Both the position numbers and the translations under genes were made by a program. A stretch of 64,000 nucleotides of DNA, from the NCBI RefSeq assembly GCF_000188035.1, contig NZ_AEUY02000005.1, positions 496,001 to 560,000 on the forward strand, given 5' to 3'. A model generated the notes under the pieces. The model saw nothing but the letters and a program-made list of their open reading frames with translations, was not told where the DNA came from and ran no database searches. Positions 17,082-26,177 of the stretch are shown here, one piece after another (within the stretch, counting starts at the first letter, position 1; each line of letters starts with the position of its first letter). This DNA comes from Streptococcus pseudoporcinus LQ 940-04 (GTDB lineage: Bacteria; Bacillota; Bacilli; Lactobacillales; Streptococcaceae).

Positions 17082-17386
17082 ACAATTTTTTACCTCATGA
17101 CATCCATTCTACACAGATATATCAAATTTTTTAAGCTTTTAAAATATCATTTTTTTAGGCAATCAACTTTTAAAAGTCAGGATTGGATAAAGGGGGATAA
17201 CTCCCCTTTTCTGACAATTAGAGCTACTTCCTACAATAGTCTATTATAGCTTATATTGCTATATTTGTGTTTTTTGAAGTCCAACTTTTTTTCCTTTTAA
17301 CCTTTTGGAGACATGATTGTACCAAAAAGGTAAAAGTAGTAACATCTACCTGCTATGTTATAATAGAAATAAAATAGGAGTTTTGC
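17082..17386. promoter_or_regulatory. Divergent promoter region between the XRE gene and pgpA
   Basis: Contains TATAAT at about 17357 for pgpA and a possible TAGAAT -10 for the XRE gene. A hairpin AAAGGGG / CCCCTTT (17189-17209) is nested within GTCAG / CTGAC arms (17176-17180 and 17211-17215). No T run follows, so it is not a standard terminator. Confidence 0.4.
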
Positions 17387-17896
17387 ATGAAAAGTGATAC
17401 ACAGTTAAAAGAAGTAGCTTCCCAACTATTAACCGAACGTGGTGTTAAACTTGAGGACATTGCAGAACTAGTCATGTCCCTACAAAATAACTACATCCCA
17501 AATCTAACCATTGACGAATGTTCAGAAAATGTTACAGCTGTATTAAAAAAACGTGAGGTGCAAAATGCTATTATCACCGGTGTTGAGCTGGATAAACTAG
17601 CCGAGCAAAAACAGCTAACACAGCCCCTACTTGATATTCTAAGCACTGACGAGGGCCTCTATGGTATTGACGAAATCTTAGCCTTGTCTATCGTGAACCT
17701 TTATGGCTCCATTGGCTTTACCAATTACGGCTATTTAGACAAGACAAAACCGGGAATTATTGCCCGCTTAAATCGCAAAGACGGCAAATCCTGTCATACT
17801 TTCTTAGATGATATCGTCTGTGCTATTGCCGCAGCGGCAGCCAGTCGTATTGCTCACAATGATCCCGATAAAAGTGCCATTGCTAATCAACAATAA
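17387..17896 (+). CDS. Phosphatidylglycerophosphatase A family protein (YutG/PgpA-like)
   Basis: 169 residues, start ATG behind ATAGGAG. Conserved PgpA motifs: EGLYGIDEILALSIVNLYGSIG and a C-terminal HTFLDDIVCAIAAAAASRIAH segment with the acidic pair DD. E. coli PgpA removes the phosphate from phosphatidylglycerophosphate; the Gram-positive YutG branch is soluble (no membrane helices here) and its activity is less certain. An own promoter and a terminator flank it, so it is monocistronic. Confidence 0.8.
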   Translation: MKSDTQLKEVASQLLTERGVKLEDIAELVMSLQNNYIPNLTIDECSENVTAVLKKREVQNAIITGVELDKLAEQKQLTQPLLDILSTDEGLYGIDEILALSIVNLYGSIGFTNYGYLDKTKPGIIARLNRKDGKSCHTFLDDIVCAIAAAAASRIAHNDPDKSAIANQQ

Positions 17897-17910
17897 AGTC
17901 ACCTTAAAAC

Positions 17911-17946
17911 CCTAACTTAGTCGTTTTTCTAAGTTAGGTTTTTTTT
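17911..17946 (+). terminator. Terminator of pgpA-like gene, shared with the histidine kinase gene
   Basis: CCTAACTTAG / CTAAGTTAGG stem (10 bp) and eight-base loop, followed by eight T. The T run overlaps the stop codon of the histidine kinase on the opposite strand. Confidence 0.8.
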
Positions 17947-19003
17947 AATCAACCAACCTTGGAAGATAAAGGCTAACTTGTGTTCCTTCGCCTTCTTGAC
18001 TGACCACCTCTAATTGGCCCTTAAGTAAGGTCACAATGCGCTTGACAATAGCCAAACCAAGACCGCTTCCTTCTTGACTATGGGAGTGGTCAATCTGATA
18101 AAACTGGTCAAAAATATACCTTAATTTATCAGAAGCAATACCTATCCCCTTATCTCGGAAAGTAAGAGAGAGGCCATTTTGTTCTTCTTGCATAATAATT
18201 GTCAGGTTAACCTGCTTTCCTGAATATTTAATAGCATTATCAAGTAAGTTCAGCCAGACTTGCATACTTAAATCAGGATCCGTTCCCCACAATAAAGGAA
18301 GAGCCTGAAAATCAATGTGGATCTCTTTTTCTTTCCACTTTTCTTTTAACAGAATCAGACTGTGCCTAATTTGTTCATCTACTCTCACCTTCTCAATGCG
18401 AAGCTGATTTTGACGATCTAAGCGTGATAAATTCAAAATATCATCGCAAAGACGGCTCAGCCTCAAGGTTTCAGACTGCATTAATGCTAATAGCTCGGCC
18501 TGATCCTCCTTGCTTAAATCAGAATCAACCAATAAATCACTCAACCCCACCAAAGAAGCCACTGGCGTTTTCAACTCATGGGAAACATTTGAGATAAAAT
18601 CTTGACGTAACTGCGCCAAATTCTTCAAGTCTTGAGCCATCTGATTAACGTTTTGAGAGAGCTGATCAATTTCGTTATGGTAGGGAGCTGTATCTTTAGG
18701 GTAGGTTTTACGGACAATCTGATAATCAAAGTTCCCTTGAGCTACCGCTTTAACAGCTTGATTCAAATCCTGGATAGGGCGTGTTAGATGAATCGACCCC
18801 TGCCACATAATGAAGCTACCAAGCAAAAGAATCACACCTGTATAAATTGTAATCCAAAAAAGTAAGTGCCCTTCAAGTTGTAAACCAGTCCTTAAAGCAT
18901 AGACAACAAGAAGACCAGACAGGCAAGTGACAAAGAGAATCCCAATAAATAAAACAACGAAATAAGATCGTAGAGACCACTGTAATTGTTTAGCTTTTGC
19001 CAT
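17945..19003 (-). CDS. Sensor histidine kinase
   Basis: 352 residues. Two membrane helices (about 14-36 and 48-67) leave only a tiny external loop of about ten residues, so the signal is probably sensed in the membrane or through the transporter. A HAMP domain follows (LTRPIQDLNQAVKAV). Phosphorylated histidine H142 lies in ISNVSHELKTP. N, G1 and G2 boxes: NLLDNAIKYSG, DKGIGIA and GSGLGLAIVK. It overlaps the response regulator gene by 14 bases. The small loop resembles intramembrane-sensing kinases of BceS/VraS type that pair with ABC transporters, which fits the genes next to it. Confidence 0.9.
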   Translation of the reverse strand: MAKAKQLQWSLRSYFVVLFIGILFVTCLSGLLVVYALRTGLQLEGHLLFWITIYTGVILLLGSFIMWQGSIHLTRPIQDLNQAVKAVAQGNFDYQIVRKTYPKDTAPYHNEIDQLSQNVNQMAQDLKNLAQLRQDFISNVSHELKTPVASLVGLSDLLVDSDLSKEDQAELLALMQSETLRLSRLCDDILNLSRLDRQNQLRIEKVRVDEQIRHSLILLKEKWKEKEIHIDFQALPLLWGTDPDLSMQVWLNLLDNAIKYSGKQVNLTIIMQEEQNGLSLTFRDKGIGIASDKLRYIFDQFYQIDHSHSQEGSGLGLAIVKRIVTLLKGQLEVVSQEGEGTQVSLYLPRLVD

Positions 19004-19679
19004 TTGTCAATCTCCCTTTATAGCCAAGTCCACGAACTGCTAAAATATCAAAGTCAGGATTACCCTTGCATTTCTGCCGAAGCCTTTTAACACAGGCATC
19101 TACCAGTCGTTCGTCTTTGTCATCTTCCATTCCCCAAATATCATCTAATAAATCTAGTCGCGTAAACACTTTCTCCGGTCGACTTAAAAGCTTATAGAGC
19201 AAATAAAACTCCTTGGGCGGCAATTGGAGAGATGTTTGGTTTACTAAATCAGTCATAGTTAACTGAGCATAGTCCAATTGCGTGTGGGCAAAGACTAATT
19301 TTTGCTCCGCTTCTAAGCCTGCTCGTCGAAGTAAGGCTTGAACACGTAAGAGTAATTCTGGCAACCTGATAGGCTTCACCAAATAGTCATCAACCTCCAA
19401 GCGAAAGGCTTCTTCTAAGGACTCAAATTGTGATTTGGCTGTAATCATTAAAACGGGCGTCTTATCACCGCTTTCTCTCAACAACTTTAATAAACCATAA
19501 CCGTCCAAAACAGGCATCATAATATCGGTAATGACTACATCAACCCTATGCTCTTCCATGACATCTAAAGCTTCCTGTCCATTAAAAACCGGATAGACAG
19601 TAAAATGGTTCTGCTTGAGTTTAGTCGTGATAATTTTATTGAGTGACCGGTCGTCTTCAGCAACTAAAATAGTAAACAT
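18990..19679 (-). CDS. OmpR-family response regulator
   Basis: 229 residues from ATG 19679 (AAAGGAG upstream; the longer frame starts before that site). Receiver domain with acidic pocket AEDD (residues 7-10) and phospho-acceptor D52 in ITDIMMP, conserved lysine in YLVKPIRL. The C-terminal winged helix (LPPKEFYLLYKLLSRPEKVFTR and later ACVKRLRQKC) is of OmpR/PhoB type. Such regulators bind tandem direct repeats with a pitch of 10-11 bp; exactly such a repeat lies upstream of the permease gene that starts this operon. Confidence 0.92.
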   Translation of the reverse strand: MFTILVAEDDRSLNKIITTKLKQNHFTVYPVFNGQEALDVMEEHRVDVVITDIMMPVLDGYGLLKLLRESGDKTPVLMITAKSQFESLEEAFRLEVDDYLVKPIRLPELLLRVQALLRRAGLEAEQKLVFAHTQLDYAQLTMTDLVNQTSLQLPPKEFYLLYKLLSRPEKVFTRLDLLDDIWGMEDDKDERLVDACVKRLRQKCKGNPDFDILAVRGLGYKGRLTNGKS

Positions 19680-19720
19680 GCCCCTCTCCTTTGTTCCCAA
19701 TTATACCACATCTAAAATAC

Positions 19721-20398
19721 TTAAGCTTGAACCAACTGGCCATTTTTGAGCTGGTATACCTTATCCACCAAATCCAAAATAGCGTGGTCATGGGTCACCA
19801 TCAAAGCAGCTTTCTGCTTGCTTTTCACTTCCTCTTGGATAAGTCTAGCAATGTCCTGTCCCCTTTGGGGATCTAAACTAGCTGTTGGCTCATCAGCGAG
19901 GATCAGCTTAGGATTTCCAATAAAAGCTCGCGCAATAGCAGCCCTCTGCTTTTGCCCCCCAGACATATGACTAGGGTATTTATCTTGGCAGTTAAGAATA
20001 TCTAACTCCTCTAGAAGACGAGTAACTTCTGCTGTCATCTCTTTCTTGTCCCGACTACCCTTCATTTTAGCTACCATTAATAGTTGGTCTTTAATGGACA
20101 TAAAAGGCAAAAGCTGGTGATCCTGAAAAATAAAGCCTAGTAATTCTTGACGCTTTTTAGTCCATTGCTGCTGCTTCAAATGAGACAAATCCTGACCAGC
20201 AATTGTAATAGAGCCAGAATCAGCTGACAAAAGAAGCCCAGCGATAGACAAAAGGGTTGATTTACCAGAGCCTGAAGGACCTAAAATAGCCACGAATTCA
20301 TTCTCTTGAATACTTAGACTAAGGTCATTTAAAATGGTGCGACGACCATCTCCATCTTGAAAACTTTTACTGATATGTGCTAATTCTAATAATGCCAT
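19721..20398 (-). CDS. ABC transporter ATP-binding protein (LolD/MacB type)
   Basis: 225 residues from ATG 20398, behind GGAG, one base after the permease stop. Walker A GPSGSGKSTLLS, Q-loop FIFQDHQLLPFM, signature MSGGQKQRAAIARA and Walker B LILADEPTASLD are all intact. This class works with FtsX-type permeases in mechanotransmission rather than classical transport, and in Firmicutes often handles antimicrobial peptides. Confidence 0.92.
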   Translation of the reverse strand: MALLELAHISKSFQDGDGRRTILNDLSLSIQENEFVAILGPSGSGKSTLLSIAGLLLSADSGSITIAGQDLSHLKQQQWTKKRQELLGFIFQDHQLLPFMSIKDQLLMVAKMKGSRDKKEMTAEVTRLLEELDILNCQDKYPSHMSGGQKQRAAIARAFIGNPKLILADEPTASLDPQRGQDIARLIQEEVKSKQKAALMVTHDHAILDLVDKVYQLKNGQLVQA

Positions 20399-20399
20399 C

Positions 20400-21488
20400 T
20401 TACTCTCCATTTCCACCAATCACTTCCAAAGGATCAACTTTTCTAACTTTCAATAGGGACAGCGCACCACAAATCATTGAGATAAGGATAAAGCTTATCA
20501 CTACTAGTAAGACATGATCCCATTTCAGATAGAAAGGCATACTAGCCGGTAAGACCTGCGCTAGACAAGTTGCTAGGCCAAGGCCAATACCGACACCTAT
20601 GAGGGAAAGCATGGTAATTTGTCCCATCTGAATCAACGAAATGCGACTCATAGACATACCAATTGCTTTGAGGACACCAAATTGTTTTAATTTCTGCAAA
20701 GTTAAAATATAAAAGAACACACCAAGGATTGCTGAAGAAGCCACTAGTAAAACCCAGGTAATCATGGTTAAAGTCAAATGCTCTGCTTGATAACCAGGAA
20801 TTTTCTCAATAAGTGCCTTTTGTCCTAATTGACTCACTTGCTTAGGAAGAGCCTTTTCCTTGAATGTCTTTTGAGAAACAAAGGCTTGGGGTTGCCATTT
20901 ATAACCAGGCATGCTTGCTTTTTTGAGACTTACAAAGGTTTGAGGTCTCATAAAAGCAACTGCACTGTGACCATACATGGCATCTTTAGCAAAGCCAACC
21001 ACCTCAAGTGAATGCTTACTGCTACTATCAAGGATTTTATCACCCAGCTTAATGCCGTGAGACTTAAAGGACTGATCTAGAATAATCTGATCTTTGCTTG
21101 TTGATAGCTTATGACCTGATACCACTTCAGGATTAACCAAGGCACTATCTTCAACAACAAAGTAAGTCACATCAATCGTATCTGAATCTGAACTCTTTTT
21201 GAGACTAGCTCTTTGGATAGCCAGCCCAGCTACTTTTTGCTTAGTTTGGTTTTTTATCTCTTTTAAGGTTTGATCAGAAAAATGGGAGAAGCTAATGATA
21301 TCTTCGGAGTCCTCCGATATTAAATAATTAACCTTGCCATAGTTTTCAATCTGCGCACTAACAGCGCGACCTAAACCATTGGTCAAACCCGTTAAAAAGA
21401 CCACCATAAAAATCATAATCACAATTAAAAATTCAATTAAAAGATATTTCTTAGGCTGATAAGTCAGTTCTTTCCATGCTACTTTCAT
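20400..21488 (-). CDS. FtsX/MacB-type ABC transporter permease
   Basis: 362 residues. One N-terminal membrane helix (about 18-40), an outer domain of about 190 residues (rich in K, S and D), and three C-terminal helices (about 238-262, 283-307 and 325-345), the layout of MacB/FtsX permeases. Start ATG 21488 lies behind AAGGAG. It is the first gene of the unit permease - ATPase - response regulator - kinase. Comparable clusters I recall from other streptococci also encode a membrane-fusion (HlyD-like) protein, which is missing here. Confidence 0.88.
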   Translation of the reverse strand: MKVAWKELTYQPKKYLLIEFLIVIMIFMVVFLTGLTNGLGRAVSAQIENYGKVNYLISEDSEDIISFSHFSDQTLKEIKNQTKQKVAGLAIQRASLKKSSDSDTIDVTYFVVEDSALVNPEVVSGHKLSTSKDQIILDQSFKSHGIKLGDKILDSSSKHSLEVVGFAKDAMYGHSAVAFMRPQTFVSLKKASMPGYKWQPQAFVSQKTFKEKALPKQVSQLGQKALIEKIPGYQAEHLTLTMITWVLLVASSAILGVFFYILTLQKLKQFGVLKAIGMSMSRISLIQMGQITMLSLIGVGIGLGLATCLAQVLPASMPFYLKWDHVLLVVISFILISMICGALSLLKVRKVDPLEVIGGNGE

Positions 21489-21516
21489 ACATCTTGCTCC
21501 TTTTTCTAATAAAGCA

Positions 21517-21550
21517 AGTATAAAATAGAATTATGACCTGAATATGACCT
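21517..21550 (-). promoter_or_regulatory. Promoter and tandem response-regulator site for the ABC/TCS operon
   Basis: On the minus strand AGGTCATA occurs twice (21550-21543 and 21539-21532), with an 11-bp pitch, and covers the place where the -35 box would be. A TATACT -10 box follows at 21522-21517. A perfect 8-bp repeat one helical turn apart is the standard site of an OmpR-family dimer that activates transcription. The likely protein is the regulator at 18990-19679. Confidence 0.6.
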
Positions 21551-21624
21551 TCTCAGACAATTTGAAAAAAATAGCTAATTATTTAGCACCTTATTAGTGA
21601 TTTTACTTATTCTTTCTTCTAAAT

Positions 21625-21650
21625 AAAAATAACCCTGACAATCAGGGTCA
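21625..21650 (-). terminator. Terminator of the gldA-fsa-GRE operon
   Basis: ACCCTGA / TCAGGGT stem with a three-base loop, followed on the minus strand by TATTTTTATTT. Confidence 0.75.
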
Positions 21651-21681
21651 TTTTTGCTATCCTCATTTTAAGAATTACCTT

Positions 21682-22776
21682 CTAGTTAGTCAGTTTTTTA
21701 ACATAGGCATCTACTGCAAGAAGGGCTGCAGCAACATCGTCCGCGCTAATAACAAATGGCATCTGATGGATTGTTTCACCAGCTATGGTTGCTTGCTGGC
21801 CAACTTTTAAGAGGTCTTCATAGCTAGCATTATCTAGATGCATTTCTTTTAGACTGGTTGGCATACCAATTGCTTGGTAGAAGTGAATGTACTTGTCAAT
21901 CTCTTCTTTAGGACGATTTTCTAAGAAGAGTTGGGTCAAGGTACCATAAGCAACTTTTTCACCGTGTGTCAGATGGTGAATATCTCCTTCCAAGGCTGTA
22001 AAGCCATTATGGATAGCATGGGCTGCTGCTAGGCCGGCACTCTCAAAACCTAAACCACTGAGTAAGGTATTTGCTTCGACAACATTATCCAAAGCCTTTG
22101 TCACAATCTTCTGCTCACAACTAGCCATAGCTTGCAAACCATCTGCAAAAAGGGTTTCCTCACAAGCTTTAGCAATAGCAATACCAGCTAAAGACTGGTG
22201 ACCCCCAGCCATGGTCTCACCATTTTTTTGCAAGACTGCTCTTGCTTCTACCCAAGTTGCCAAACCATCTGCGATACCAGAGGCCAAAAGTCTCTTTGGT
22301 GCTTGGCAAATAACCTGTGTATCAACAATAACTAAATCAGGATTCTTAGCATAAAAAATATATTTTTCGAAAGCACCTTCATCCGTATAAATAACAGATA
22401 AGGCAGACGTTGGAGCATCTGTAGAAGCTACCGTAGGCGCAATGACAACTGGGACACCTAGCTCATCTGAGATAGCTTTGGCACTATCAATCGTTTTACC
22501 TCCGCCCAGTCCAATAATCAAATCATTAGCGTGCTCCTCAGCAATTGAAACCACACGTTTAATTTCATTGTCAGACGCCTCGCCATTAAAATGGACGCGG
22601 TTTGCAAGTATGCCTTGTCTGTGAAGGTAATCTTCAAAATCCTTACCAACAATCTGATAAACGGTATCATCACAAAGTAAGATTGGTTTAGTACCAAGTT
22701 TTAAAATAGCTTTATGATTTTCAAATAGAGCGTTTTTCCCTTGAATATAGCGTGATGGACTTGCAAAAATTTTCAT
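21682..22776 (-). CDS. gldA: Glycerol dehydrogenase (iron/zinc alcohol dehydrogenase family)
   Basis: 364 residues, start ATG behind GAGGAG. NAD-binding signature GLGGGKTIDSAKAI near residue 92 and metal ligands in the AHAIHNGF and DIHHLTHGEKVAYG segments (near 252 and 270) match GldA. It oxidises glycerol to dihydroxyacetone with NAD+, or works in reverse to reduce hydroxyketones. It is the third gene of the operon GRE - fsa - gldA, the order reported for the fsaB-gldA-pflD region of E. coli, though the physiological substrate of that pathway remains unclear. Confidence 0.92.
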   Translation of the reverse strand: MKIFASPSRYIQGKNALFENHKAILKLGTKPILLCDDTVYQIVGKDFEDYLHRQGILANRVHFNGEASDNEIKRVVSIAEEHANDLIIGLGGGKTIDSAKAISDELGVPVVIAPTVASTDAPTSALSVIYTDEGAFEKYIFYAKNPDLVIVDTQVICQAPKRLLASGIADGLATWVEARAVLQKNGETMAGGHQSLAGIAIAKACEETLFADGLQAMASCEQKIVTKALDNVVEANTLLSGLGFESAGLAAAHAIHNGFTALEGDIHHLTHGEKVAYGTLTQLFLENRPKEEIDKYIHFYQAIGMPTSLKEMHLDNASYEDLLKVGQQATIAGETIHQMPFVISADDVAAALLAVDAYVKKLTN

Positions 22777-22870
22777 GATAACTCCTCATTTCTACGTAAT
22801 AGCATTCATGGCATCTTTTAAGTTTTGTTCAACTTAGGGATAATCATCCAATGGTAACTTTAGCTGTTAG

Positions 22871-23539
22871 TTAAATCATCTCCTTACCATAATTATCAAC
22901 CCAGTCTTTGCCAAAATCATCAACTGCTTTTTGAATTGACGGCATCGCAAAGCCAGCTTCAAAGACATCTGGACCAGCTGTAATAGCTTGGGCCCCTTGG
23001 GCAAAGGCCTGATTAACCTGACCTACATTTTTAAAGCTTGCCGCTAAAATTTTACTTTCTGAGAAGTCACGATCAATAGCTTCAGCAAGTTGTCCAATCA
23101 CAATTGCAGGGTCAATATTAAGGTTTTCCATGCGGTTATAGTAAGGTGCGAGATAGTCCGCACCAGCTGCTATTGCTAGCAGACCTTGGAAAGTCGTATA
23201 AATAGCCGTTGCCGTAATATGGTAACCTTCTGCTTTTAGGGTTTTAATTGCAGCTAAACCTTCTTTGGTCACTGGAACCTTAACATATATTGAGTCCCCA
23301 CAGTGTTTTCGAATTTCCTCTGCGTCCTTCAAAATACCATCATAGTCTTGAGCTACAACCTGAACATGAATAGAAGCCTCATCGCCAATAATAGCTCGCA
23401 CCTCACGAATGCGTTCAAAAAAGTCAATAGCTCCTTCTTTTTTGGCAATGGTTGGATTGGAGGTTACCCCAGCTAGTGGTAAAATCCGACTCCACTTTTT
23501 AATCTCATCTAAGTTTAAAGTGTCTAACATATATTCCAT
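22871..23539 (-). CDS. fsa: Transaldolase-like fructose-6-phosphate aldolase (TalC/FsaB)
   Basis: 222 residues, typical for FSA and much shorter than housekeeping transaldolase. The active-site lysine lies in [10 protein letters not shown] (first K), with the N-terminal TSNPTI motif of the family. FSA enzymes split fructose 6-phosphate to dihydroxyacetone and glyceraldehyde 3-phosphate or act as small transaldolases. Next to gldA this suggests that dihydroxyacetone is the shared intermediate. The gene is 14 bases behind the GRE gene. Confidence 0.88.
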   Translation of the reverse strand: MEYMLDTLNLDEIKKWSRILPLAGVTSNPTIAKKEGAIDFFERIREVRAIIGDEASIHVQVVAQDYDGILKDAEEIRKHCGDSIYVKVPVTKEGLAAIKTLKAEGYHITATAIYTTFQGLLAIAAGADYLAPYYNRMENLNIDPAIVIGQLAEAIDRDFSESKILAASFKNVGQVNQAFAQGAQAITAGPDVFEAGFAMPSIQKAVDDFGKDWVDNYGKEMI

Positions 23540-23553
23540 GGTGTCATTTACTC

Positions 23554-25971
23554 CTATAGTGTATGTTCTGTTCTTTCTATAATGTCATCTTGAGTCGCTT
23601 TAGATAGCACATTAAAGAAGGCTGAATAACCTGCCACACGGACAATCAAATCACGGTGTTTTTCAGGATTTTTTTGAGCATCAATCAAAGTCTCGCGTGA
23701 GACAACATTGTATTGAATGTGGTAGCCGTGAAGACGATTGAAGAATGTTCTTAATAAGGCCTCTAATTTCAATTTATCTTCTTCTTTGGCTAGTGTCTGA
23801 GGGTTAACTTTCTGGTTTAAGAGAACCCCACCGACAATTTCTTCCGTCGGTAATTTTGAAACGGATTTAAGTACAGAGGTTGGGCCTTTCTTGTCCATGC
23901 TGTGCTCTGGAGAGCATCCTTCTGCTAAAGGAGTACCGGCATGCCTACCATCTGGTGTTGCCAGGGTGCCTTTACCTTGACCAACGTTAGCAGAAATGGA
24001 CGATGTGCCTGAATAACGAATACCTCCAATTGGACCACGATTGTATCGTGTATTAGGGTACTTAGCGATTTCATCGATGTAAGTATCATAGGCTTCAACA
24101 ACAAGCTGATCAGCGTAGTCATCATCATTGCCATATTTTGGTGCATCATTGATAAGCATTTGTCGGATTTCTTCTCCTCGATCACCAGCAAAGTCAGTTT
24201 CCAAAGCATGCCATAGTTCTTTCGTGCTTAACTTGTTTTCTTCGAAGACTAATTTTTTCAGCGCAGCTAGGGAGTCAGACAGGTTGGCGATACCAACTTG
24301 TAAACCTGAGATAAAATCATAAACGGCTCCGCCTTCTTTCAAGGTCTTACCACGACCAATACAATCATCCGTTAAGGCTGAGCAGAGAATATCTGGCACT
24401 TCTGCTTCTAAACCGAGGTCAATAGCATTTTCAACAATAACACTCATACGAGTGATTTCTCTTAAGGTTTCATCAAATGCTGTTTTCAACTCTTGGTAGG
24501 AAGTCATGTCTTTAAAATGCCCATGGCCCTTGGCAAAGCGTTTGCCAGATGATGGGTCAATGCCATCATTCATAGTAATAAGTAAAATTTTAGGGAAATT
24601 AATATAACTCATACCGGTACAACGGTAACCCCATTTACCTGGCACTGCTGTTTCCACACAGCCAATAGCTGAATAATCATAAGCATCAGCTTCTAAGACA
24701 CCTTTTTTGATAAAGGATGGAATGATAATTTCGTCATTATTAAAGGCTGGCATACCAAAACCAAGCTTCATAACCTCAATACAGTCGTTCATAAAGTCCT
24801 TATCTAACCCTTTATGATAACGAACAGTTAGGTTAGGCTGAGGAAGTTTTGTTTGGGCAACACTGCGCAATACCATGTAAGAAAGCGGGTTAACAGCATC
24901 TTTCTTATCTCTAGTTTGCCCACCAATAGTGACATTTTGATAAAGAGGACTACCTGCTGATGAGAAGGTATGGGATTGACTACGAACCTTATTGATCGTT
25001 AAAGTCTTAATCCAAAGGTTAGTCAAGCGTTCCACAATAGAGTCTTCCGTTTCACGTCCTGCTTCTAAATCCGCTTTAACATAGGGATACATATATTGGT
25101 CAAAGCGGCCATAAGATAGGGAGTGCCCGTTTGATTCAATTTGAAGGATACACTGGATAAACCAAACAGATTGAACCGCTTCAGCAAATGTCTCTGCTGG
25201 GTGGTAGGGTACCTTATCACAAATCCTAGCAATTTCCAATAATTCTTCTTTTCTAGCAGCATTAGCTTGCTGAGCCAATTGGCGTGCTAAGTCAGCATAC
25301 CGTTTTGCATAGGTTTTAACGGCATCAATGACAATAAAGACAGAGTCGTAAAAATGGTACTTGTAAATGTTCTCTGGAATCGTCAAATCAAGAGCTTCTT
25401 TTGCCTCGCGCGCACGTTTTTCAAAACCAACTAGCCCTTGTTCAAGTACCTTCTGGTAATTAACGGCTAAGTGCGCATCACCAGAATTCATTTTCCCTTC
25501 CATGCCAAAGAACCCTGTCTCCATATAGACATCAACTTCTTTAGGAAGGAGCACACCAGCTCGTGCCCGTAAATTGTTATTTTCCCAGAAAGGAGCAATA
25601 GCTCTTAACTGTTCTTTAGTTTCTTCTGTGATATAAAAGACATCACCATCTCGTTTTTCAAAGAGATCTAATTCCTTAATCACAAAATCTAAAGTGTATT
25701 CTGGGAAAATAGGGGCATCTTTATTGGAGGAAGCTTGGTTACCTGCAATCAAACTATCATCTTCAATATAGATAGTCATATTCTCCAAGACATTTTGTAA
25801 CATGTAAGCTCTTTTAAGATTAGCAGGTTTATCCATGTGCTTTTGATAGCTTTCTGTTACAAGAATGGCACGCTCTGCATCAATGTATGGTTTTTTCGTT
25901 AAAACTGCTTCACGATAGTTGTTCATTCTATCAGTAAGTTTACCAAAATAAGGGGCTTTCAAGTCAGTCAT
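23554..25971 (-). CDS. Glycyl radical enzyme, PflD type (dehydratase-like active site)
   Basis: 805 residues from ATG 25971, seven bases after GAGGAA; an ATG two codons earlier touches that site. The glycyl radical lies at G781 in RVAGYSA and the thiyl cysteine at C438 in IGCVET, followed by E440. Pyruvate formate-lyase proper has two adjacent cysteines, while G-C-V-E is the pattern of glycerol/diol dehydratases and choline lyase. So the usual label 'formate acetyltransferase 2' is likely wrong, and a dehydratase or C-X lyase acting on a polyol or similar fits better. It needs the activase encoded at 30328 and works only without oxygen. Confidence 0.88.
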   Translation of the reverse strand: MTDLKAPYFGKLTDRMNNYREAVLTKKPYIDAERAILVTESYQKHMDKPANLKRAYMLQNVLENMTIYIEDDSLIAGNQASSNKDAPIFPEYTLDFVIKELDLFEKRDGDVFYITEETKEQLRAIAPFWENNNLRARAGVLLPKEVDVYMETGFFGMEGKMNSGDAHLAVNYQKVLEQGLVGFEKRAREAKEALDLTIPENIYKYHFYDSVFIVIDAVKTYAKRYADLARQLAQQANAARKEELLEIARICDKVPYHPAETFAEAVQSVWFIQCILQIESNGHSLSYGRFDQYMYPYVKADLEAGRETEDSIVERLTNLWIKTLTINKVRSQSHTFSSAGSPLYQNVTIGGQTRDKKDAVNPLSYMVLRSVAQTKLPQPNLTVRYHKGLDKDFMNDCIEVMKLGFGMPAFNNDEIIIPSFIKKGVLEADAYDYSAIGCVETAVPGKWGYRCTGMSYINFPKILLITMNDGIDPSSGKRFAKGHGHFKDMTSYQELKTAFDETLREITRMSVIVENAIDLGLEAEVPDILCSALTDDCIGRGKTLKEGGAVYDFISGLQVGIANLSDSLAALKKLVFEENKLSTKELWHALETDFAGDRGEEIRQMLINDAPKYGNDDDYADQLVVEAYDTYIDEIAKYPNTRYNRGPIGGIRYSGTSSISANVGQGKGTLATPDGRHAGTPLAEGCSPEHSMDKKGPTSVLKSVSKLPTEEIVGGVLLNQKVNPQTLAKEEDKLKLEALLRTFFNRLHGYHIQYNVVSRETLIDAQKNPEKHRDLIVRVAGYSAFFNVLSKATQDDIIERTEHTL

Positions 25972-25984
25972 GTGCATTTCCTCT

Positions 25985-26017
25985 TTTCTTTCGTAATTAA
26001 AAATGTTTCTTTCGTAA
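25985..26017 (-). promoter_or_regulatory. Direct-repeat operator upstream of the GRE gene
   Basis: On the minus strand TTACGAAAGAAA occurs twice (26017-26006 and 25996-25985), 21 bp apart, i.e. two helical turns. It lies between a TATGAT -10-like box and the ribosome site. The same TTACG motif with the same 21-bp spacing occurs before the activase gene (30260 and 30281), which suggests one regulator for both, probably the DeoR-family protein. Confidence 0.55.
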
Positions 26018-26082
26018 CTATCATATCATATTCAGAGGGCTTTGAGAGCCTCTAATCATAAGAGAAGGGATTCATTTTGTTT

Positions 26083-26096
26083 TGCACGATTGTGCA
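26083..26096. promoter_or_regulatory. Palindromic operator TGCAC-N4-GTGCA (GRE promoter)
   Basis: Perfect 5+5 bp inverted repeat TGCACGATTGTGCA, 112 bp upstream of the GRE start. The same palindrome with a different spacer occurs at 28300-28313 in front of the PTS genes of the locus. Confidence 0.55.
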
Positions 26097-26127
26097 GAAA
26101 TAAAAGATCTTATCCATTCCCTTATTG

Positions 26128-26156
26128 TAAAAACCACCTCTAGAAACGAGATGGTT
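26128..26156 (-). terminator. Terminator after the PTS genes of the GRE locus
   Basis: On the minus strand AACCATCTC pairs with GAGGTGGTT (one G-U pair) across a seven-base loop, and TTTTTAC follows. It lies 22 bases after the EIIC stop and separates the PTS genes from the GRE genes. Confidence 0.6.
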
Positions 26157-26177
26157 CAAGAGAAACGAAGGAACCTT

